Assembly (NCBI RefSeq): GCF_000024965.1
Contig: NC_013530.1
Coordinates: forward strand, 2,232,001-2,296,000
Length of the DNA stretch: 64,000 nt
Direction: 5' to 3'
From: Xylanimonas cellulosilytica DSM 15894
Lineage (GTDB): Bacteria > Actinomycetota > Actinomycetes > Actinomycetales > Cellulomonadaceae
The position numbers were made by a program, and so were the translations under genes. The notes below the pieces were generated by a model. The model did not search any database, had not been told where the DNA came from, and saw nothing but the letters and a program-made list of their open reading frames with translations. The stretch's first letter is position 1. Each line of letters begins with the position of its first letter. Below are positions 17,670 to 27,224 of this stretch, in pieces.

Positions 17670-18938
17670 ATGCCAGGCATCACGGACTCGCCGACGCGCG
17701 ACGGCCTGCCACCCGCGGGCATCGCAGGCGATGACCTCACACGCGAGCCGGACCGCCGCCCCGGCGGGGTGGACGACGTCGGCACCGTCCGGCTGCTCGA
17801 CCCCGACGGCGGTCGGCACCCGTGGCCGGAGCACGACCGGTGGCTCACCGACGTCGACGGCGAGGCCGGCGGTACGACGCTGCTGCGGCTGTACGAGGAC
17901 ATGGTGGTGGTGCGGCGCATCGACGCCGAGGCCACCGCCCTGCAGCGGCAGGGCGAGCTCGCGCTGTGGCCGCCGCTGCTGGGGCAGGAGGCGGCCCAGG
18001 TCGGATCCGCGCACGCGCTGCGCCGCGACGACTTCGTGTTCAGCAGCTACCGGGAGCACGCCGTCGCGTACGTGCGGGGTGTGACGCCGGTGGACCTGGT
18101 GCGCGAGTGGCGGGGCGTGACCGGCTCCGGGTGGGACCCGTACGCGGTGAACATGGCGACGCCGCAGGTCATCGTGGGCGGGCACCCGCTGCACGGGGTG
18201 GGGTACGCGATGGGCGTCCTCGCGGACGCGGAGCGCGCGCGGGCCGGTGATGACACCGCGGCGGCCGAGACTGCCGCCGTCGTCACGTACTTCGGGGACG
18301 GCGCCATGAGCCAGGGGGCCGTCAGCGAGGCGTTCGTGTTCGCCGCGACGTGGTCGGCGCCCGTGGTCTTCTTCTGCCAGAACAACCAGTGGGCGATCTC
18401 GGAACCGGTGGCGCTGCAGTCGCGGGTGCCGCTGGTGAATCGCGCCGCGGGCTTCGGCCTGGCCGGGGTCCGGGTGGACGGCAACGACGTCCTGGCCGTG
18501 CTGGCGGTGACGCGCGCGGCCCTGCACCGCGCCCGCACGGGCGGTGGGGCGACGCTGGTCGAGGCCGTGACGTACCGCCGCGGCCCGCACACCACGGCCG
18601 ACGACCCGACCCGGTACCGCGACACCGCCGAGGTCGAGGCGTGGGTGCGGCGCGACCCGGTCGACCGGTTCGCCGCCCACCTGCGGGGCCTTGGCGTCCT
18701 GACCGACGACGCCGAGGCGCGGGTCCGGGCCGCCGCCGACGAGGTGGCGGCGGACCTGCGGGCTCGCATCGCGACGGTCACCGACCCGCCGCCGATGTCG
18801 ATCTTCGAGCACGTGTACGCCGAGCCGCACGAGGCGCTGGCCGCGGAGCGAGACGCGTACGCGCGGTACCTCGCCGGGTTCGCCGACGACGCGGGGCCAA
18901 CCGACGCGGGGCCCATCGACGCGAGGGACGAGCGATGA
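17670..18938 (+). CDS. bkdA: Branched-chain 2-oxoacid dehydrogenase E1 component, alpha subunit
   Basis: A 422-residue thiamin-diphosphate enzyme subunit that, with E1 beta, decarboxylates the 2-oxoacids of leucine, isoleucine and valine. The ThDP motif is clear: GDGAMSQGAVSEAF ending in NNQWAIS. Other family motifs are LLGQEAAQVGSAHAL, SSYREHAVAYVRG and EAVTYRRGPHTTADDPTRYR, the last containing the regulatory-loop serine/threonine region of E1 alpha. The protein could in principle act on pyruvate, but aceE is present elsewhere in the window and the downstream genes are for leucine, so the branched-chain assignment is favoured. First gene of an eleven-gene operon; the next start overlaps its stop by 4 bp. 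Confidence 0.88.
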   Translation: MPGITDSPTRDGLPPAGIAGDDLTREPDRRPGGVDDVGTVRLLDPDGGRHPWPEHDRWLTDVDGEAGGTTLLRLYEDMVVVRRIDAEATALQRQGELALWPPLLGQEAAQVGSAHALRRDDFVFSSYREHAVAYVRGVTPVDLVREWRGVTGSGWDPYAVNMATPQVIVGGHPLHGVGYAMGVLADAERARAGDDTAAAETAAVVTYFGDGAMSQGAVSEAFVFAATWSAPVVFFCQNNQWAISEPVALQSRVPLVNRAAGFGLAGVRVDGNDVLAVLAVTRAALHRARTGGGATLVEAVTYRRGPHTTADDPTRYRDTAEVEAWVRRDPVDRFAAHLRGLGVLTDDAEARVRAAADEVAADLRARIATVTDPPPMSIFEHVYAEPHEALAAERDAYARYLAGFADDAGPTDAGPIDARDER

Positions 18939-19951
18939 CGATCCTCACGATGGCGAAGGCGCTGAACGCGGCCCTGCGGCGGTCCCTGGCCGACGACCCG
19001 TCGGTGGTGCTGATGGGCGAGGACATCGGCCGGCTCGGCGGCGTCTTCCGTGTGACCGACGGGCTGCAGGCGGAGTTCGGCGCGCGCCGCGTCCTGGACA
19101 CCCCGCTGGCGGAGGCCGGGATCGTCGGCACGGCGGTGGGGCTGGCCTACCGCGGCTACCGGCCCGTGGTGGAGATCCAGTTCGACGGGTTCGTGTACGT
19201 CGCGTTCGACCAGATCGTCAGCCAGGTCGCGCGGATGTACGCCCGCACCGCGGGTGCGGTGCGGCTGCCGATCACGATCCGGATCCCGGTGGGCGGCGGG
19301 ACGGGTGCGGCGGAGCACCACTCGGAGTCGCCCGAGGCGTACTTCGTGCACACGGCGGGCCTGCGGGTCGTCGAGGTGGCGACGCCGCAGGACGCGTACA
19401 CCGTGCTCCAGCAGTCGATCGCGTGCGACGACCCGGTGATCTTCTTCGAACCCAAGCGGCGCTACTACACCAAGGGCGAGGTGGACACGGACGCCCCGCT
19501 CGCCGACGCACTGCCGATGGCGGCGGCCCGCGTCGTGCTGCCCGGCCAGGACGTCACGCTCGTGACCTACGGCGGTCTGGTCGCCACGGCCGTCGACGCG
19601 GCGGTCGCCGCCGCCGACGACGGCGTCTCGGTCGAGGTGATCGACCTGCGCTCCCTGTCCCCCGTCGATCACGACGCCGTCGCCGCGTCGGTGCGGCGCA
19701 CGGGTCGGCTCGTCGTCGCGCACGAGGGTCCGCACGAGGCGGGGGTCGGGGCGGAGGTCGCGGCAACCGCGACCGAGCGCTGCTTCGAGTACCTGGAGGC
19801 GCCGCCGGTGCGGGTGACCGGCCACGACATCCCCTATCCGCCGCCCAAGGTCGAGATGCACCACGTCCCCGACCTGGACCGGATCCTCGACGGCGTCGAC
19901 CGGGTGCTGGGCCGCGTGTCCGTTCCCGCGTCCGAGGCGGTGGCCCGATGA
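18935..19951 (+). CDS. bkdB: Branched-chain 2-oxoacid dehydrogenase E1 component, beta subunit
   Basis: A 338-residue transketolase-like subunit that pairs with E1 alpha. It carries LMGEDIGRLGGVFRVTDGL with the ThDP-activating glutamate, the EIQFDGFVYVAFDQIVSQVA stretch, and a C-terminal transketolase domain (VTLVTYGGLVATAVDAA, VEVIDLRSLSPVDHD). The ATG overlaps the E1 alpha stop by four bases (ATGA), implying translational coupling and equal subunit dosage. Confidence 0.9.
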   Translation: MTILTMAKALNAALRRSLADDPSVVLMGEDIGRLGGVFRVTDGLQAEFGARRVLDTPLAEAGIVGTAVGLAYRGYRPVVEIQFDGFVYVAFDQIVSQVARMYARTAGAVRLPITIRIPVGGGTGAAEHHSESPEAYFVHTAGLRVVEVATPQDAYTVLQQSIACDDPVIFFEPKRRYYTKGEVDTDAPLADALPMAAARVVLPGQDVTLVTYGGLVATAVDAAVAAADDGVSVEVIDLRSLSPVDHDAVAASVRRTGRLVVAHEGPHEAGVGAEVAATATERCFEYLEAPPVRVTGHDIPYPPPKVEMHHVPDLDRILDGVDRVLGRVSVPASEAVAR

Positions 19952-21561
19952 CCGCGCGCGAGTTCCTGCTGCCGGACCTGGGCGAGGGCCTCACCGAGTC
20001 CGACCTCGTCACCTGGCACGTCGCCGTCGGCGACACCGTCACGCTCAACCAGGTGATCGCAGAGGTCGAGACGGCGAAGGCGTTGGTCGACCTGCCCTCG
20101 CCGGTCGCGGGCGTCGTCACGGCCCTGCACGCGCAGGAGGGGCAGACGGTCGGCGTCGGCGCACCGCTGGTCACGTTCGAGGTGTCCGACGACGGCGACG
20201 CGGGTGGGTCGGCGTTCTCCGGGGGGTTCCCGGCACCTGCGACCGTCTCCGCGCCATCGTCGTCGGCACAGCAGGGCGAACCGGCAGGCCCGACCCTCGT
20301 CGGGTACGGCGCGGCGCCCGAGCGCGGCGGGCACCCGACGCGTCGGCCGCGGCGGTACGCCGTGCCCGCCACCATGCAGGGTGCCGCTGCGGCGTCGTCG
20401 CTGCTGCCCGCCGAGGTGACGCCGCTGTCCGCGGTCTCCCCGGCCGACCGGGCCCGCTCGACGCCCGGCGTGCGGGCGTTCGCGCGACGGCTCGGCGTGG
20501 ACCTGGCAGGTGTCCCGGGGACGGGGCCGGACGGGCGGGTGACCCGGCAGGACGTGGAGGCCGCGAGCGCCGCGGGTTCCGCGGGTTCCGCGGGTTCCGC
20601 GGGTGCCGCGCCTGGGGCTTCCGCGGCATCGGCCGGCGAGACCCGCACACCGGTCCGCGGTGTGCGTAAGCACACCGCGGCGGCGATGGTCGCGAGCGCG
20701 TTCACGGCCCCGCAGGCGTCGGTGCTGCTCACGGTGGACGCGACGGCGAGCATGGAGCTGCTCGACCGGTTGCGCGGCCACCGGCTCGCACGCGGCGAGC
20801 GGGTCACGGTGCTGGCCCTCGTCGCGCGTGCGGTGTGCGCGCTGCTGGGCGCGCACCCGACGCTCAACTCCCGGTGGGTGGACCTACCGGACGGCTCGGC
20901 GGAGATCGCGCAGCCCGCGCACGTGAACCTCGGCATCGCCGTCGCCACCGAGCGCGGCCTGGTCGTGCCGAACCTCCCGGCGGCCGAGACCCTGGGGCTG
21001 GCCGAGCTCGCCGCCGCGCTCACCGCGCTCACGCGCACCGCCCGCGAAGGCCGCACCGCCCCGGAGCGCCTGGCGGGCGGCACGTTCACGATCACGAACG
21101 TCGGTGTGTTCGGCGTGGACGCGGGCACCCCGATCCTCAACCCGGGCGAGTCCGGCATCCTCGGGCTCGGTCAGGTGCGCCGCCTGCCGTGGGAGCACGA
21201 CGGGCAGGTCGCGCTGCGGGACGTGGTGACGCTCAGCCTGACGTTCGACCACCGCGTCGTCGACGGCGAGCAGGCAGCCCGATTCCTCGCGGATCTGGGC
21301 GCCGTGCTGAGCGACCCGGCGCTCACACTCCTGGTGAGGTCTCAAGACCCGGCGCCCTCGGTGGTTGAGCCGGTCGAAACCACCCAACCCGACACCCCGG
21401 TGGTTGAGCCTGTCGAAACCACCCCACAACGGAACGTGGCTTCGACAGGCTCAACCACCGGCGCCACCCGACAGCGGAACGTGGTTTCGACAGGCTCAAC
21501 CACCGAAACAGGCTCAACCACCGGCGCGACCGCGACCGCCAAGGGCCGGGGCGCCTCGTGA
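19948..21561 (+). CDS. bkdC: Branched-chain 2-oxoacid dehydrogenase E2 (dihydrolipoyl acyltransferase) with repeat-derived tail
   Basis: A 537-residue E2 that transfers the acyl group from E1 to CoA. Order: one lipoyl domain (residues 1-80; lipoyl lysine K44 in [12 protein letters not shown]), a long low-complexity linker, an E3/E1-binding domain (about 170-205, [19 protein letters not shown]), an Ala-Gly-Ser linker built from a 9-bp tandem repeat (about 20571-20610), and the catalytic domain ending in the active-site motif [19 protein letters not shown]. The normal fold ends near residue 465. Residues 472 onward are an extra tail made of in-frame 25-bp repeats, read as VVEPVETT twice and then STGSTT. 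No E3 (lipoamide dehydrogenase) gene is in the window, so E3 must be shared. Confidence 0.9.
   Translation: MTAREFLLPDLGEGLTESDLVTWHVAVGDTVTLNQVIAEVETAKALVDLPSPVAGVVTALHAQEGQTVGVGAPLVTFEVSDDGDAGGSAFSGGFPAPATVSAPSSSAQQGEPAGPTLVGYGAAPERGGHPTRRPRRYAVPATMQGAAAASSLLPAEVTPLSAVSPADRARSTPGVRAFARRLGVDLAGVPGTGPDGRVTRQDVEAASAAGSAGSAGSAGAAPGASAASAGETRTPVRGVRKHTAAAMVASAFTAPQASVLLTVDATASMELLDRLRGHRLARGERVTVLALVARAVCALLGAHPTLNSRWVDLPDGSAEIAQPAHVNLGIAVATERGLVVPNLPAAETLGLAELAAALTALTRTAREGRTAPERLAGGTFTITNVGVFGVDAGTPILNPGESGILGLGQVRRLPWEHDGQVALRDVVTLSLTFDHRVVDGEQAARFLADLGAVLSDPALTLLVRSQDPAPSVVEPVETTQPDTPVVEPVETTPQRNVASTGSTTGATRQRNVVSTGSTTETGSTTGATATAKGRGAS
21359..21524. repeat. Cluster of 25-bp palindromic repeats inside the E2 3' end
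   Basis: The unit GTGGTTGAGCCTGTCGAAAC with its closing CAC occurs in direct orientation at 21359-21384 (one variant base) and 21398-21423, in inverted orientation at 21436-21460 and 21481-21505, and as a truncated inverted copy at 21506-21523. GGTGGTT and AACCACC arms make each copy a small hairpin with an 11-base loop. Five of the six frames of the unit lack a stop codon, so it can lengthen an ORF in either direction; here it supplies most of the last 65 residues of E2. Other copies lie at 28763-28883 and 58683-58738. Confidence 0.92.
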
Positions 21562-23183
21562 CCGTCCTGGGCACCGCCGTCGACCCGCGCTCCGAGTCCG
21601 CCCACGCCACCGAGGTGGCGCAGCGGGCGTTGGCCGACCGGCTGCGCGAGCGCACCGCTTCCGCCGCCGTGGGCGGGCCGGAGCGCGCCCGGGCCACGCA
21701 CGTCGCGCGCGGCAAGCTGCTGCCCCGCGAGCGCGTCGAGCGGCTCCTGGACGAGGGCAGCCCGTTCCTGGAGATCGCGCCGCTGGCCGGGTACGGGATC
21801 GGCGCCGCGGCCGAGGGCGAGGCCGGGGACTGGCCCGGCGCGGGGGTCGTCGCGGGCATCGGGCTGGTCGAGGGCCGGCAGGTGATGGTCGTGTGCAACG
21901 ACGCGACGGTCAAGGGCGGCACCTACCACCCGCTGACCGTCAAGAAGCACCTGCGGGCGCAGGAGATCGCGCTGGAGAACCGCCTGCCGTGCGTGTACCT
22001 GGTCGACTCGGGCGGTGCGTTCCTGCCGCTGCAGGATGAGGTGTTCCCCGACCGGGACCACTTCGGGCGGATCTTCTACCAGCAGGCGAGGCTGTCCGCG
22101 GCGCGCGTCCCGCAGATCGCGGCCGTGCTGGGCTCGTGCACCGCGGGCGGGGCCTACGTCCCCGCGATGAGCGACGAGTCGGTGATCGTGCGCGACCAGG
22201 GCACGATCTTCCTCGGCGGCCCGCCGCTGGTGCAGGCGGCGATCGGCGAGGTGGTCACGCCCGAGGAGCTCGGCGGCGGCGCGCTGCACGCCCGCCGCTC
22301 CGGCGTCGTCGACCACCTTGCCGACGACGACGAGCACGCCCTGGACCTGGTGCGCGGCATCGTGGCGACGCTGCCGCCGGACCCGGCCCCCGCGTGGGAC
22401 GTGATCGAGCCGACCGAGCCGGCCGTCGACCCGGCGGGCCTGTACGCCGCCGTCCCCACCGACGTGCAGACGCCGTACGACCCCCGCGAGATCATCGCCC
22501 GCGTCGTCGACGGCAGCGAGTTGCACGAGTTCAAGCGCGAGTACGGCACCACCCTGGTGACCGGGTTCGCGCGGGTCTGCGGGCACCCCGTCGGCATCCT
22601 GGCGAACCAGGGCGTGCTGTTCGGCACGTCCGCGCTCAAGGGCGCCCACTTCGTCGAGCTGTGCGACCAGCGCGGCATCCCGCTGCTGTTCCTGCAGAAC
22701 GTGTCGGGCTTCATGGTGGGCACCGACGCCGAGGCGGGCGGCATCGCGAAGGACGGCGCCAAGATGGTCACGGCCGTGGCGACGACGCGGGTGCCGAAGC
22801 TGACGGTGATCGTCGGCGGGTCGTTCGGGGCGGGCAACTACGCGATGTGCGGGCGCGCGTACTCGCCGCGCTTCCTGTGGTCGTGGCCGGGCAGCCGCAT
22901 CTCCGTCATGGGCGGCGCGCAGGCGTCGTCGGTGCTCGCGACGGTCAGGAACGACCGCCTCGCCCGGTCCGGCGAGACGTGGGACCCCGACGACGAGGCC
23001 GCGTTCCGGGCGACCGTCAGCGACACGTACGAGCAGCAGGGCGACCCGTACCACGCGACCGCCCGGTTGTGGGACGACGGGATCATCGACCCGCTCGACA
23101 CCCGCCGCGTGCTGGGCCTCGCCCTCGCGGTGTGCGCGCGCACGCCCCTTCCCGAGCCCGCGTTCGGGCTGTTCCGGATGTGA
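21558..23183 (+). CDS. accD1: Acyl-CoA carboxylase beta subunit (methylcrotonyl-CoA carboxyltransferase type)
   Basis: A 541-residue carboxyltransferase subunit. Both crotonase-like halves are complete: the N-terminal carboxyl-CoA site region ([27 protein letters not shown], then [17 protein letters not shown]) and the C-terminal half ([26 protein letters not shown], then [35 protein letters not shown]). The [20 protein letters not shown] and [17 protein letters not shown] segments match 3-methylcrotonyl-CoA carboxylase beta more than propionyl-CoA carboxylase. The GTG start overlaps the E2 stop by four bases. With the following alpha subunit it would convert 3-methylcrotonyl-CoA to 3-methylglutaconyl-CoA in leucine breakdown. 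Confidence 0.9.
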   Translation: MTVLGTAVDPRSESAHATEVAQRALADRLRERTASAAVGGPERARATHVARGKLLPRERVERLLDEGSPFLEIAPLAGYGIGAAAEGEAGDWPGAGVVAGIGLVEGRQVMVVCNDATVKGGTYHPLTVKKHLRAQEIALENRLPCVYLVDSGGAFLPLQDEVFPDRDHFGRIFYQQARLSAARVPQIAAVLGSCTAGGAYVPAMSDESVIVRDQGTIFLGGPPLVQAAIGEVVTPEELGGGALHARRSGVVDHLADDDEHALDLVRGIVATLPPDPAPAWDVIEPTEPAVDPAGLYAAVPTDVQTPYDPREIIARVVDGSELHEFKREYGTTLVTGFARVCGHPVGILANQGVLFGTSALKGAHFVELCDQRGIPLLFLQNVSGFMVGTDAEAGGIAKDGAKMVTAVATTRVPKLTVIVGGSFGAGNYAMCGRAYSPRFLWSWPGSRISVMGGAQASSVLATVRNDRLARSGETWDPDDEAAFRATVSDTYEQQGDPYHATARLWDDGIIDPLDTRRVLGLALAVCARTPLPEPAFGLFRM

Positions 23184-25567
23184 CGGCCATGCCTGCGGCT
23201 CCGTCACTCCGCCAGTTCACCACGGTGCTCGTGGCCAACCGGGGCGAGATCGCCTGCCGGGTGACCGGCACGCTGCACCGCCTCGGCGTGCGCTCCGTCG
23301 CCGTCCACACCGCCGCCGACGCCGACGCCCGCCACGTCCGCGAGGCCGACGTCGCGATCCGCCTCGAGCCCGTCGAGTCCACGCACCACACCACGCACCC
23401 GCACCCCCGCGCCGCCTACCTCGACGTCGACGCGATCATCGGTGCCGCGGCCGCCACCGGCGCCGAGGCCGTCCACCCGGGCTACGGGTTTCTTTCCGAG
23501 AGCCCCGCGCTCGCCCGGGCGTGCGAGCGGGCGGGCCTCACGTTCGTCGGCCCGCCGGCCGAGGTTCTCGAGCTGATGGGCGACAAGCTCGCCGCCAAAC
23601 GGCTGGTCGCCGCGCACGGCGTGCCCGTCCTGCCCGGCACGCTCGACGGCGCCTCCCTCGCCGCGGGCACGCCCGCCGAGACGCTGGCCGCGACGGCGCG
23701 CGACGTCGGGTTCCCGCTGCTCGTCAAGCCCGCCGCGGGCGGTGGCGGCAAGGGCATGGTGGTGGTCCGCTCCCCCGAGGCGCTGCCTGCCGCGCTCGAC
23801 TCCGCCCGACGGGTGGCCGCGGCATCGTTCGGGGACGACACGCTGCTGATCGAGCGCCTGGTCGACCGGCCACGTCACATCGAGGTGCAGGTGCTCGCCG
23901 ACGCGCACGGCGCCGTCGTGCACCTCGGGGAGCGCGAGTGCACGCTGCAGCGGCGCTATCAGAAGGTGGTCGAGGAGGCCCCGTCGCCCGCGCTCGACGA
24001 CGCCGCGCGTGCCCGGCTCGGGGCGGCGGCGTGCGCGGTCGCTCGCGCGGTCGGGTACGTGGGCGCCGGGACGGTCGAGTTCCTGGTCCCCGCGGACGAC
24101 CCGTCGTCGTTCTGGTTCATCGAGATGAACACCCGCCTGCAGGTGGAGCACCCCGTGACCGAGCTGGTCACCGGGCTGGACCTCGTCGAGCTGCAGCTCC
24201 ACGTCGCGGCGGGCGAGCCGCTGCCGTTCACGCAGTCGGGCGTGCACGTGACCGGGCATGCGGTCGAGGCGCGCCTGTACGCCGAGTCCCCCGCCCGCGG
24301 CTTCCTGCCCGCGACGGGACGCGTCCTGGTGTACGACGACGCGGGCGTGGCGGCCGGGCCGGACGCACGCCCGCTGCGGCTCGACAGCGGGCTGACCGAG
24401 GGCGCCGAGGTGACCGCCGACTTCGACCCGCTGCTCGCCAAAGCGGTGGCGCACGCGGCGACCCGCACCGAGGCCCTGGACCGGCTCGACCACCTCCTGG
24501 CCACCATCACGGTGCTCGGCGTCGACACCAACCAGTCGTTCCTGCGCACCCTCCTGGCCGACGACGACGTCCGCGCAGCCCGCCTGGACACAACCCTGAT
24601 CGACCGCCTGATCACCAGTCCCGCCACCCCGGCCACCCCCCTGTCAGGCCCTGGGCGCGCCCTGCCACCCCCTGACCCTGACAGCGCGGACCACGCCCCC
24701 GCGTCGTCAGGCCCACCGGGCGGTCTGGCGCACCGCGAGCCTGCCATCGCGGTGGCGACAGTGGCGGTGGTGGCGGTGGTGGCCGCGGCTTTCGCCGTGC
24801 TGTCGCGGGCGGCGGGACACGGTCGCGGGCCGTGGGCCGTGGGCGACGGGTGGCGGCTCAATGCCGACCCAGTGCCGCGGCGTGTCTTGCTCGCCGACGG
24901 CGACGTCGACGGCGACGGCGACGGCGGCGGCGACGGCGGCGGCGGCGTCGGCGAGCACGTCGTCAGCATCGCCGGCCCCTTGACCGACGCTGTCGTCACC
25001 GTCGACCGGGGCGATGCCGCTGCGGCCTGGCGGCCCGACGCACGTCCCCATACGTGGTGGTTCACGCTCGACGGTGTCACCCGACGGTGCCTGGCCACGA
25101 TCGACGACGGCGGAGGCGGCGACGGCGACGGCAGCGGCGCACCGCCCACGGTGTGGGTCGCCGTCGACGGTCGTGTCGAAAGGTTCGCCGTGCTCGACCG
25201 GACCCGTCAGGCCGCAAGGTCGCGCACCGCCCTCGCCAAGGCCGCTCCGGGCGCTCCGCAGCACGACGTCTCCGGCGAGGTCCGCGCCGCGATGCCCGGC
25301 ACCGTCGCCGCGGTCACCGTCGCCGACGGCGAGAGCGTCGCCCCTGGCGCGACCGTCGTCGTCGTCGAGGCCATGAAGATGGAGCACCCCCTCACCGCAC
25401 CGCGCGGCGGCACCGTCCGGCTGCGCGTGCAGCCTGGCGACCAGGTGCGGCTCGACCAGGTGGTCGCCGTCGTGGAGTCCCCCACCACCGAGTCCCCCAT
25501 CACCGAGACGGACGCGGCAGACCCCGCCGACCCGGTCCCCCACTCCGCCACCCGAGGAGCGCCATGA
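23180..25567 (+). CDS. accA1: Acyl-CoA carboxylase alpha subunit (biotin carboxylase + biotin carrier), methylcrotonyl-CoA type, enlarged linker
   Basis: A 795-residue biotin-dependent subunit. Residues about 12-465 are biotin carboxylase ([16 protein letters not shown] loop [14 protein letters not shown], active site [16 protein letters not shown] and [16 protein letters not shown]). A C-terminal biotin carrier domain has the biotinyl lysine K733 in [10 protein letters not shown]. Between them is the BT-type beta-barrel region, but it is swollen: residues about 488-525 come from a dyad repeat also found in a spacer (8119-8230), and two loops are Gly/Asp runs. Usual length is 650-700. GTG at 23180 is chosen because every other junction in this operon is a 4-bp overlap; ATG at 23189 is the alternative. 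Confidence 0.88.
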   Translation: MTAMPAAPSLRQFTTVLVANRGEIACRVTGTLHRLGVRSVAVHTAADADARHVREADVAIRLEPVESTHHTTHPHPRAAYLDVDAIIGAAAATGAEAVHPGYGFLSESPALARACERAGLTFVGPPAEVLELMGDKLAAKRLVAAHGVPVLPGTLDGASLAAGTPAETLAATARDVGFPLLVKPAAGGGGKGMVVVRSPEALPAALDSARRVAAASFGDDTLLIERLVDRPRHIEVQVLADAHGAVVHLGERECTLQRRYQKVVEEAPSPALDDAARARLGAAACAVARAVGYVGAGTVEFLVPADDPSSFWFIEMNTRLQVEHPVTELVTGLDLVELQLHVAAGEPLPFTQSGVHVTGHAVEARLYAESPARGFLPATGRVLVYDDAGVAAGPDARPLRLDSGLTEGAEVTADFDPLLAKAVAHAATRTEALDRLDHLLATITVLGVDTNQSFLRTLLADDDVRAARLDTTLIDRLITSPATPATPLSGPGRALPPPDPDSADHAPASSGPPGGLAHREPAIAVATVAVVAVVAAAFAVLSRAAGHGRGPWAVGDGWRLNADPVPRRVLLADGDVDGDGDGGGDGGGGVGEHVVSIAGPLTDAVVTVDRGDAAAAWRPDARPHTWWFTLDGVTRRCLATIDDGGGGDGDGSGAPPTVWVAVDGRVERFAVLDRTRQAARSRTALAKAAPGAPQHDVSGEVRAAMPGTVAAVTVADGESVAPGATVVVVEAMKMEHPLTAPRGGTVRLRVQPGDQVRLDQVVAVVESPTTESPITETDAADPADPVPHSATRGAP
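24641..24690. repeat. 50-bp dyad element, copy 3, in frame inside the carboxylase alpha gene
   Basis: CTGTCAG at 24641-24647 and CTGACAG at 24678-24684, starts 37 bp apart, ending in the 13-mer CTGACAGCGCGGA shared with 8156-8168. The CTGTCAGG/CCTGACAG arms extend to 8 bp here. It encodes Pro/Asp-rich residues in the linker after the biotin carboxylase domain. Confidence 0.72.
24704..24753. repeat. Degenerate fourth copy of the dyad element
   Basis: A decayed copy starts 63 bp after copy 3, as copy 2 starts 62 bp after copy 1. CGTCAG at 24705-24710 matches the left arm, and the stretch from 24741 matches the right-hand 13-mer at 10 of 13 positions at the same 37-bp offset. The 63-bp step keeps the reading frame. 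Confidence 0.4.
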
Positions 25568-26748
25568 TCACCGAGACCCACGGCCTGACCGACGAGCAGA
25601 GCAAGTTCGCCGAGCTGGTGCGCGACTTCGCCGACCAGGTCGTCTCACCGGCCGCGTACCGGTTCGACACCGAGGGGCGGCTGCCGGTCGAGATCGTGCA
25701 CCAGATGGGCGAGCTCGGGCTGTTCGGCCTCCCGTTCCCCGAGGAGGTGGGCGGCCAGGGCGGCGACTACGTGACGCTGTGCCTCGCCGTCGAGGCGCTC
25801 GCGCGCGTCGACCAGTCCATCGCCGTCACCCTGGAGGCCGGAGTGGGGCTCGGCATCATGCCGATCTACCGCCACGGCACCGACGCACAGCGCGAGCAGT
25901 GGCTTCCCGACCTCGTCGCCGGACGCACGCTCGCCGCGTTCGGGCTCACGGAGGCCGGCGCAGGGTCCGACGCCGCGGCCACGCGCACGACGGCGCGGCT
26001 CGAACCGGGCGAGGGCGGGGCGTGGGTGATCGACGGTTCCAAGCAGTTCATCACCAACTCGGGCACGCCCATCACGAGCGTCGTCACGGTCGTCGCCGTC
26101 ACCGGATCCGCGACCGGTCCCGACGGGAGCGCGGCCCCGGAGCTCTCGGCGATCCTGGTGCCGGCCGGGACGCCAGGCTTCGTCGTCGGGCCGTCGTACG
26201 ACAAGGTGGGCTGGCACGCCTCCGACACCCACCCGCTGATGCTCAACGGCGTGCGCGTGCCGGCGGCGAACCTGCTGGGCGAGCGCGGCCGCGGGTACGC
26301 CAACGCGCTGCACGTGCTCGACGAAGGGCGCATCGCGTTCGCCGCGCTCGCCACGGGAGCCGCGCAAGGCTGCCTCGAGGAGGCGCTGCGGTACGCGGGC
26401 GAGCGCACCGTCTTCGGCGCCAGCATCGGCTCCCACCAGCACGTGGCGTTCACGCTCGCGCGCATGCAGGCGCGCGTGCACGCCGCCCGCACGAGCTGGT
26501 TCGACGCCGCGCAGAAGCTCGTGCACGGGCTGCCGTCCAAGGCGGAGGCGTCCGTCGCGAAGCTCGTCGCGAGCGAGGCGGCGATGGCCAACGCGCGCGA
26601 CGCGACGCAGATCTTCGGCGGCTACGGGTTCATGAACGAGACCCCGGTGGCCCGGCACTACCGCGACTCCAAGGTGCTGGAGATCGGCGAGGGCACCAGC
26701 GAGGTGCAGCTCATGATCATCGCGCGGGACCTGGGGCTGACCGCATGA
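25564..26748 (+). CDS. Acyl-CoA dehydrogenase of leucine/branched-chain catabolism
   Basis: A 394-residue FAD-dependent acyl-CoA dehydrogenase that introduces the alpha-beta double bond. Motifs: AFGLTEAGAGSDAAATRTTA, the DGSKQFITNSG flavin region and the C-terminal IFGGYGFMNETPVARHYRDSKVLEIGEGTSEVQ. By context it should oxidise isovaleryl-CoA. However, a Glu (E376) stands in GEGTSE, the catalytic-base position of medium-/short-chain enzymes, whereas classical isovaleryl-CoA dehydrogenases have a small residue there and use a Glu in helix G; the substrate is therefore less certain. M. tuberculosis FadE19 occupies the same place in the matching locus. Starts within the stop of the carboxylase gene (ATGA). 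Confidence 0.87.
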   Translation: MITETHGLTDEQSKFAELVRDFADQVVSPAAYRFDTEGRLPVEIVHQMGELGLFGLPFPEEVGGQGGDYVTLCLAVEALARVDQSIAVTLEAGVGLGIMPIYRHGTDAQREQWLPDLVAGRTLAAFGLTEAGAGSDAAATRTTARLEPGEGGAWVIDGSKQFITNSGTPITSVVTVVAVTGSATGPDGSAAPELSAILVPAGTPGFVVGPSYDKVGWHASDTHPLMLNGVRVPAANLLGERGRGYANALHVLDEGRIAFAALATGAAQGCLEEALRYAGERTVFGASIGSHQHVAFTLARMQARVHAARTSWFDAAQKLVHGLPSKAEASVAKLVASEAAMANARDATQIFGGYGFMNETPVARHYRDSKVLEIGEGTSEVQLMIIARDLGLTA

Positions 26749-27224
26749 ACGAGCGGGTGGTCACCCAGCGCGGGCTCTTCTACGACGAGCTCGACGAGGG
26801 CGTGCGCTACGTGCACCGCCCCGGCCGCACCCTGACCGAGGCCGACGACGTCCTCTTCTCGACCCTGACGATGAACCCGCAAGGGCTCCACCTGGACGCG
26901 GCCTGGGCGGCGACGCAACCGTTCGGCAAGCCGCTGGTGAACTCGATGCTGACGCTGGCCACGCTCGTCGGCCTGGCGGTCGCACACCTGTCGCGCGACA
27001 CCACCGTGGCCAACCTCGGCTTCGCGGAGGTCGCGTTCCCCCACCCGCTGTTCCACGGCGACACGCTCTACGGCGAGACGACGATCCAGGCCAAGCGCCC
27101 GTCGCGGTCGCGGCCCGGCGAGGGCGTGGTCACCTTCGAGCACGTGGGCAGCAACCAGGACGGCGACGTCGTCGCGCGGGCCGTGCGGACGGCGCTGGTG
27201 CGGATGCGTGAGGGACGGCCATGA
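26745..27224 (+). CDS. MaoC-family (R)-specific enoyl-CoA hydratase
   Basis: A 159-residue hot-dog-fold protein of the MaoC dehydratase group; the hydratase motif region is LTEADDVLFSTLTMNPQGLHLDAAWA, with Asp and His in the places of the catalytic pair. In the corresponding M. tuberculosis locus the homologue (Rv2499c) sits beside the CitE-like lyase. The likely job is hydration of 3-methylglutaconyl-CoA to an HMG-CoA of R configuration, replacing the crotonase-type hydratase of the usual pathway. Four-base overlap with both neighbours. Confidence 0.85.
   Translation: MNERVVTQRGLFYDELDEGVRYVHRPGRTLTEADDVLFSTLTMNPQGLHLDAAWAATQPFGKPLVNSMLTLATLVGLAVAHLSRDTTVANLGFAEVAFPHPLFHGDTLYGETTIQAKRPSRSRPGEGVVTFEHVGSNQDGDVVARAVRTALVRMREGRP

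Noticed and set aside
20571-20610. 9-bp tandem repeat in the E2 linker as a mobile element
   Set aside because: Ala-Gly-Ser linkers of E2 proteins are normally low-complexity; simple slippage explains it.
22136-23179. Upstream extension of the carboxylase alpha frame
   Set aside because: It runs through the carboxyltransferase gene in another frame and gives Arg/Pro-rich sequence; the biotin carboxylase fold begins after 23180.
24890-24960. Gly/Asp-run DNA in accA1 as a frameshift error
   Set aside because: The frame remains open and leads into the BT-type region and a correct biotin motif, so it is a low-complexity loop.
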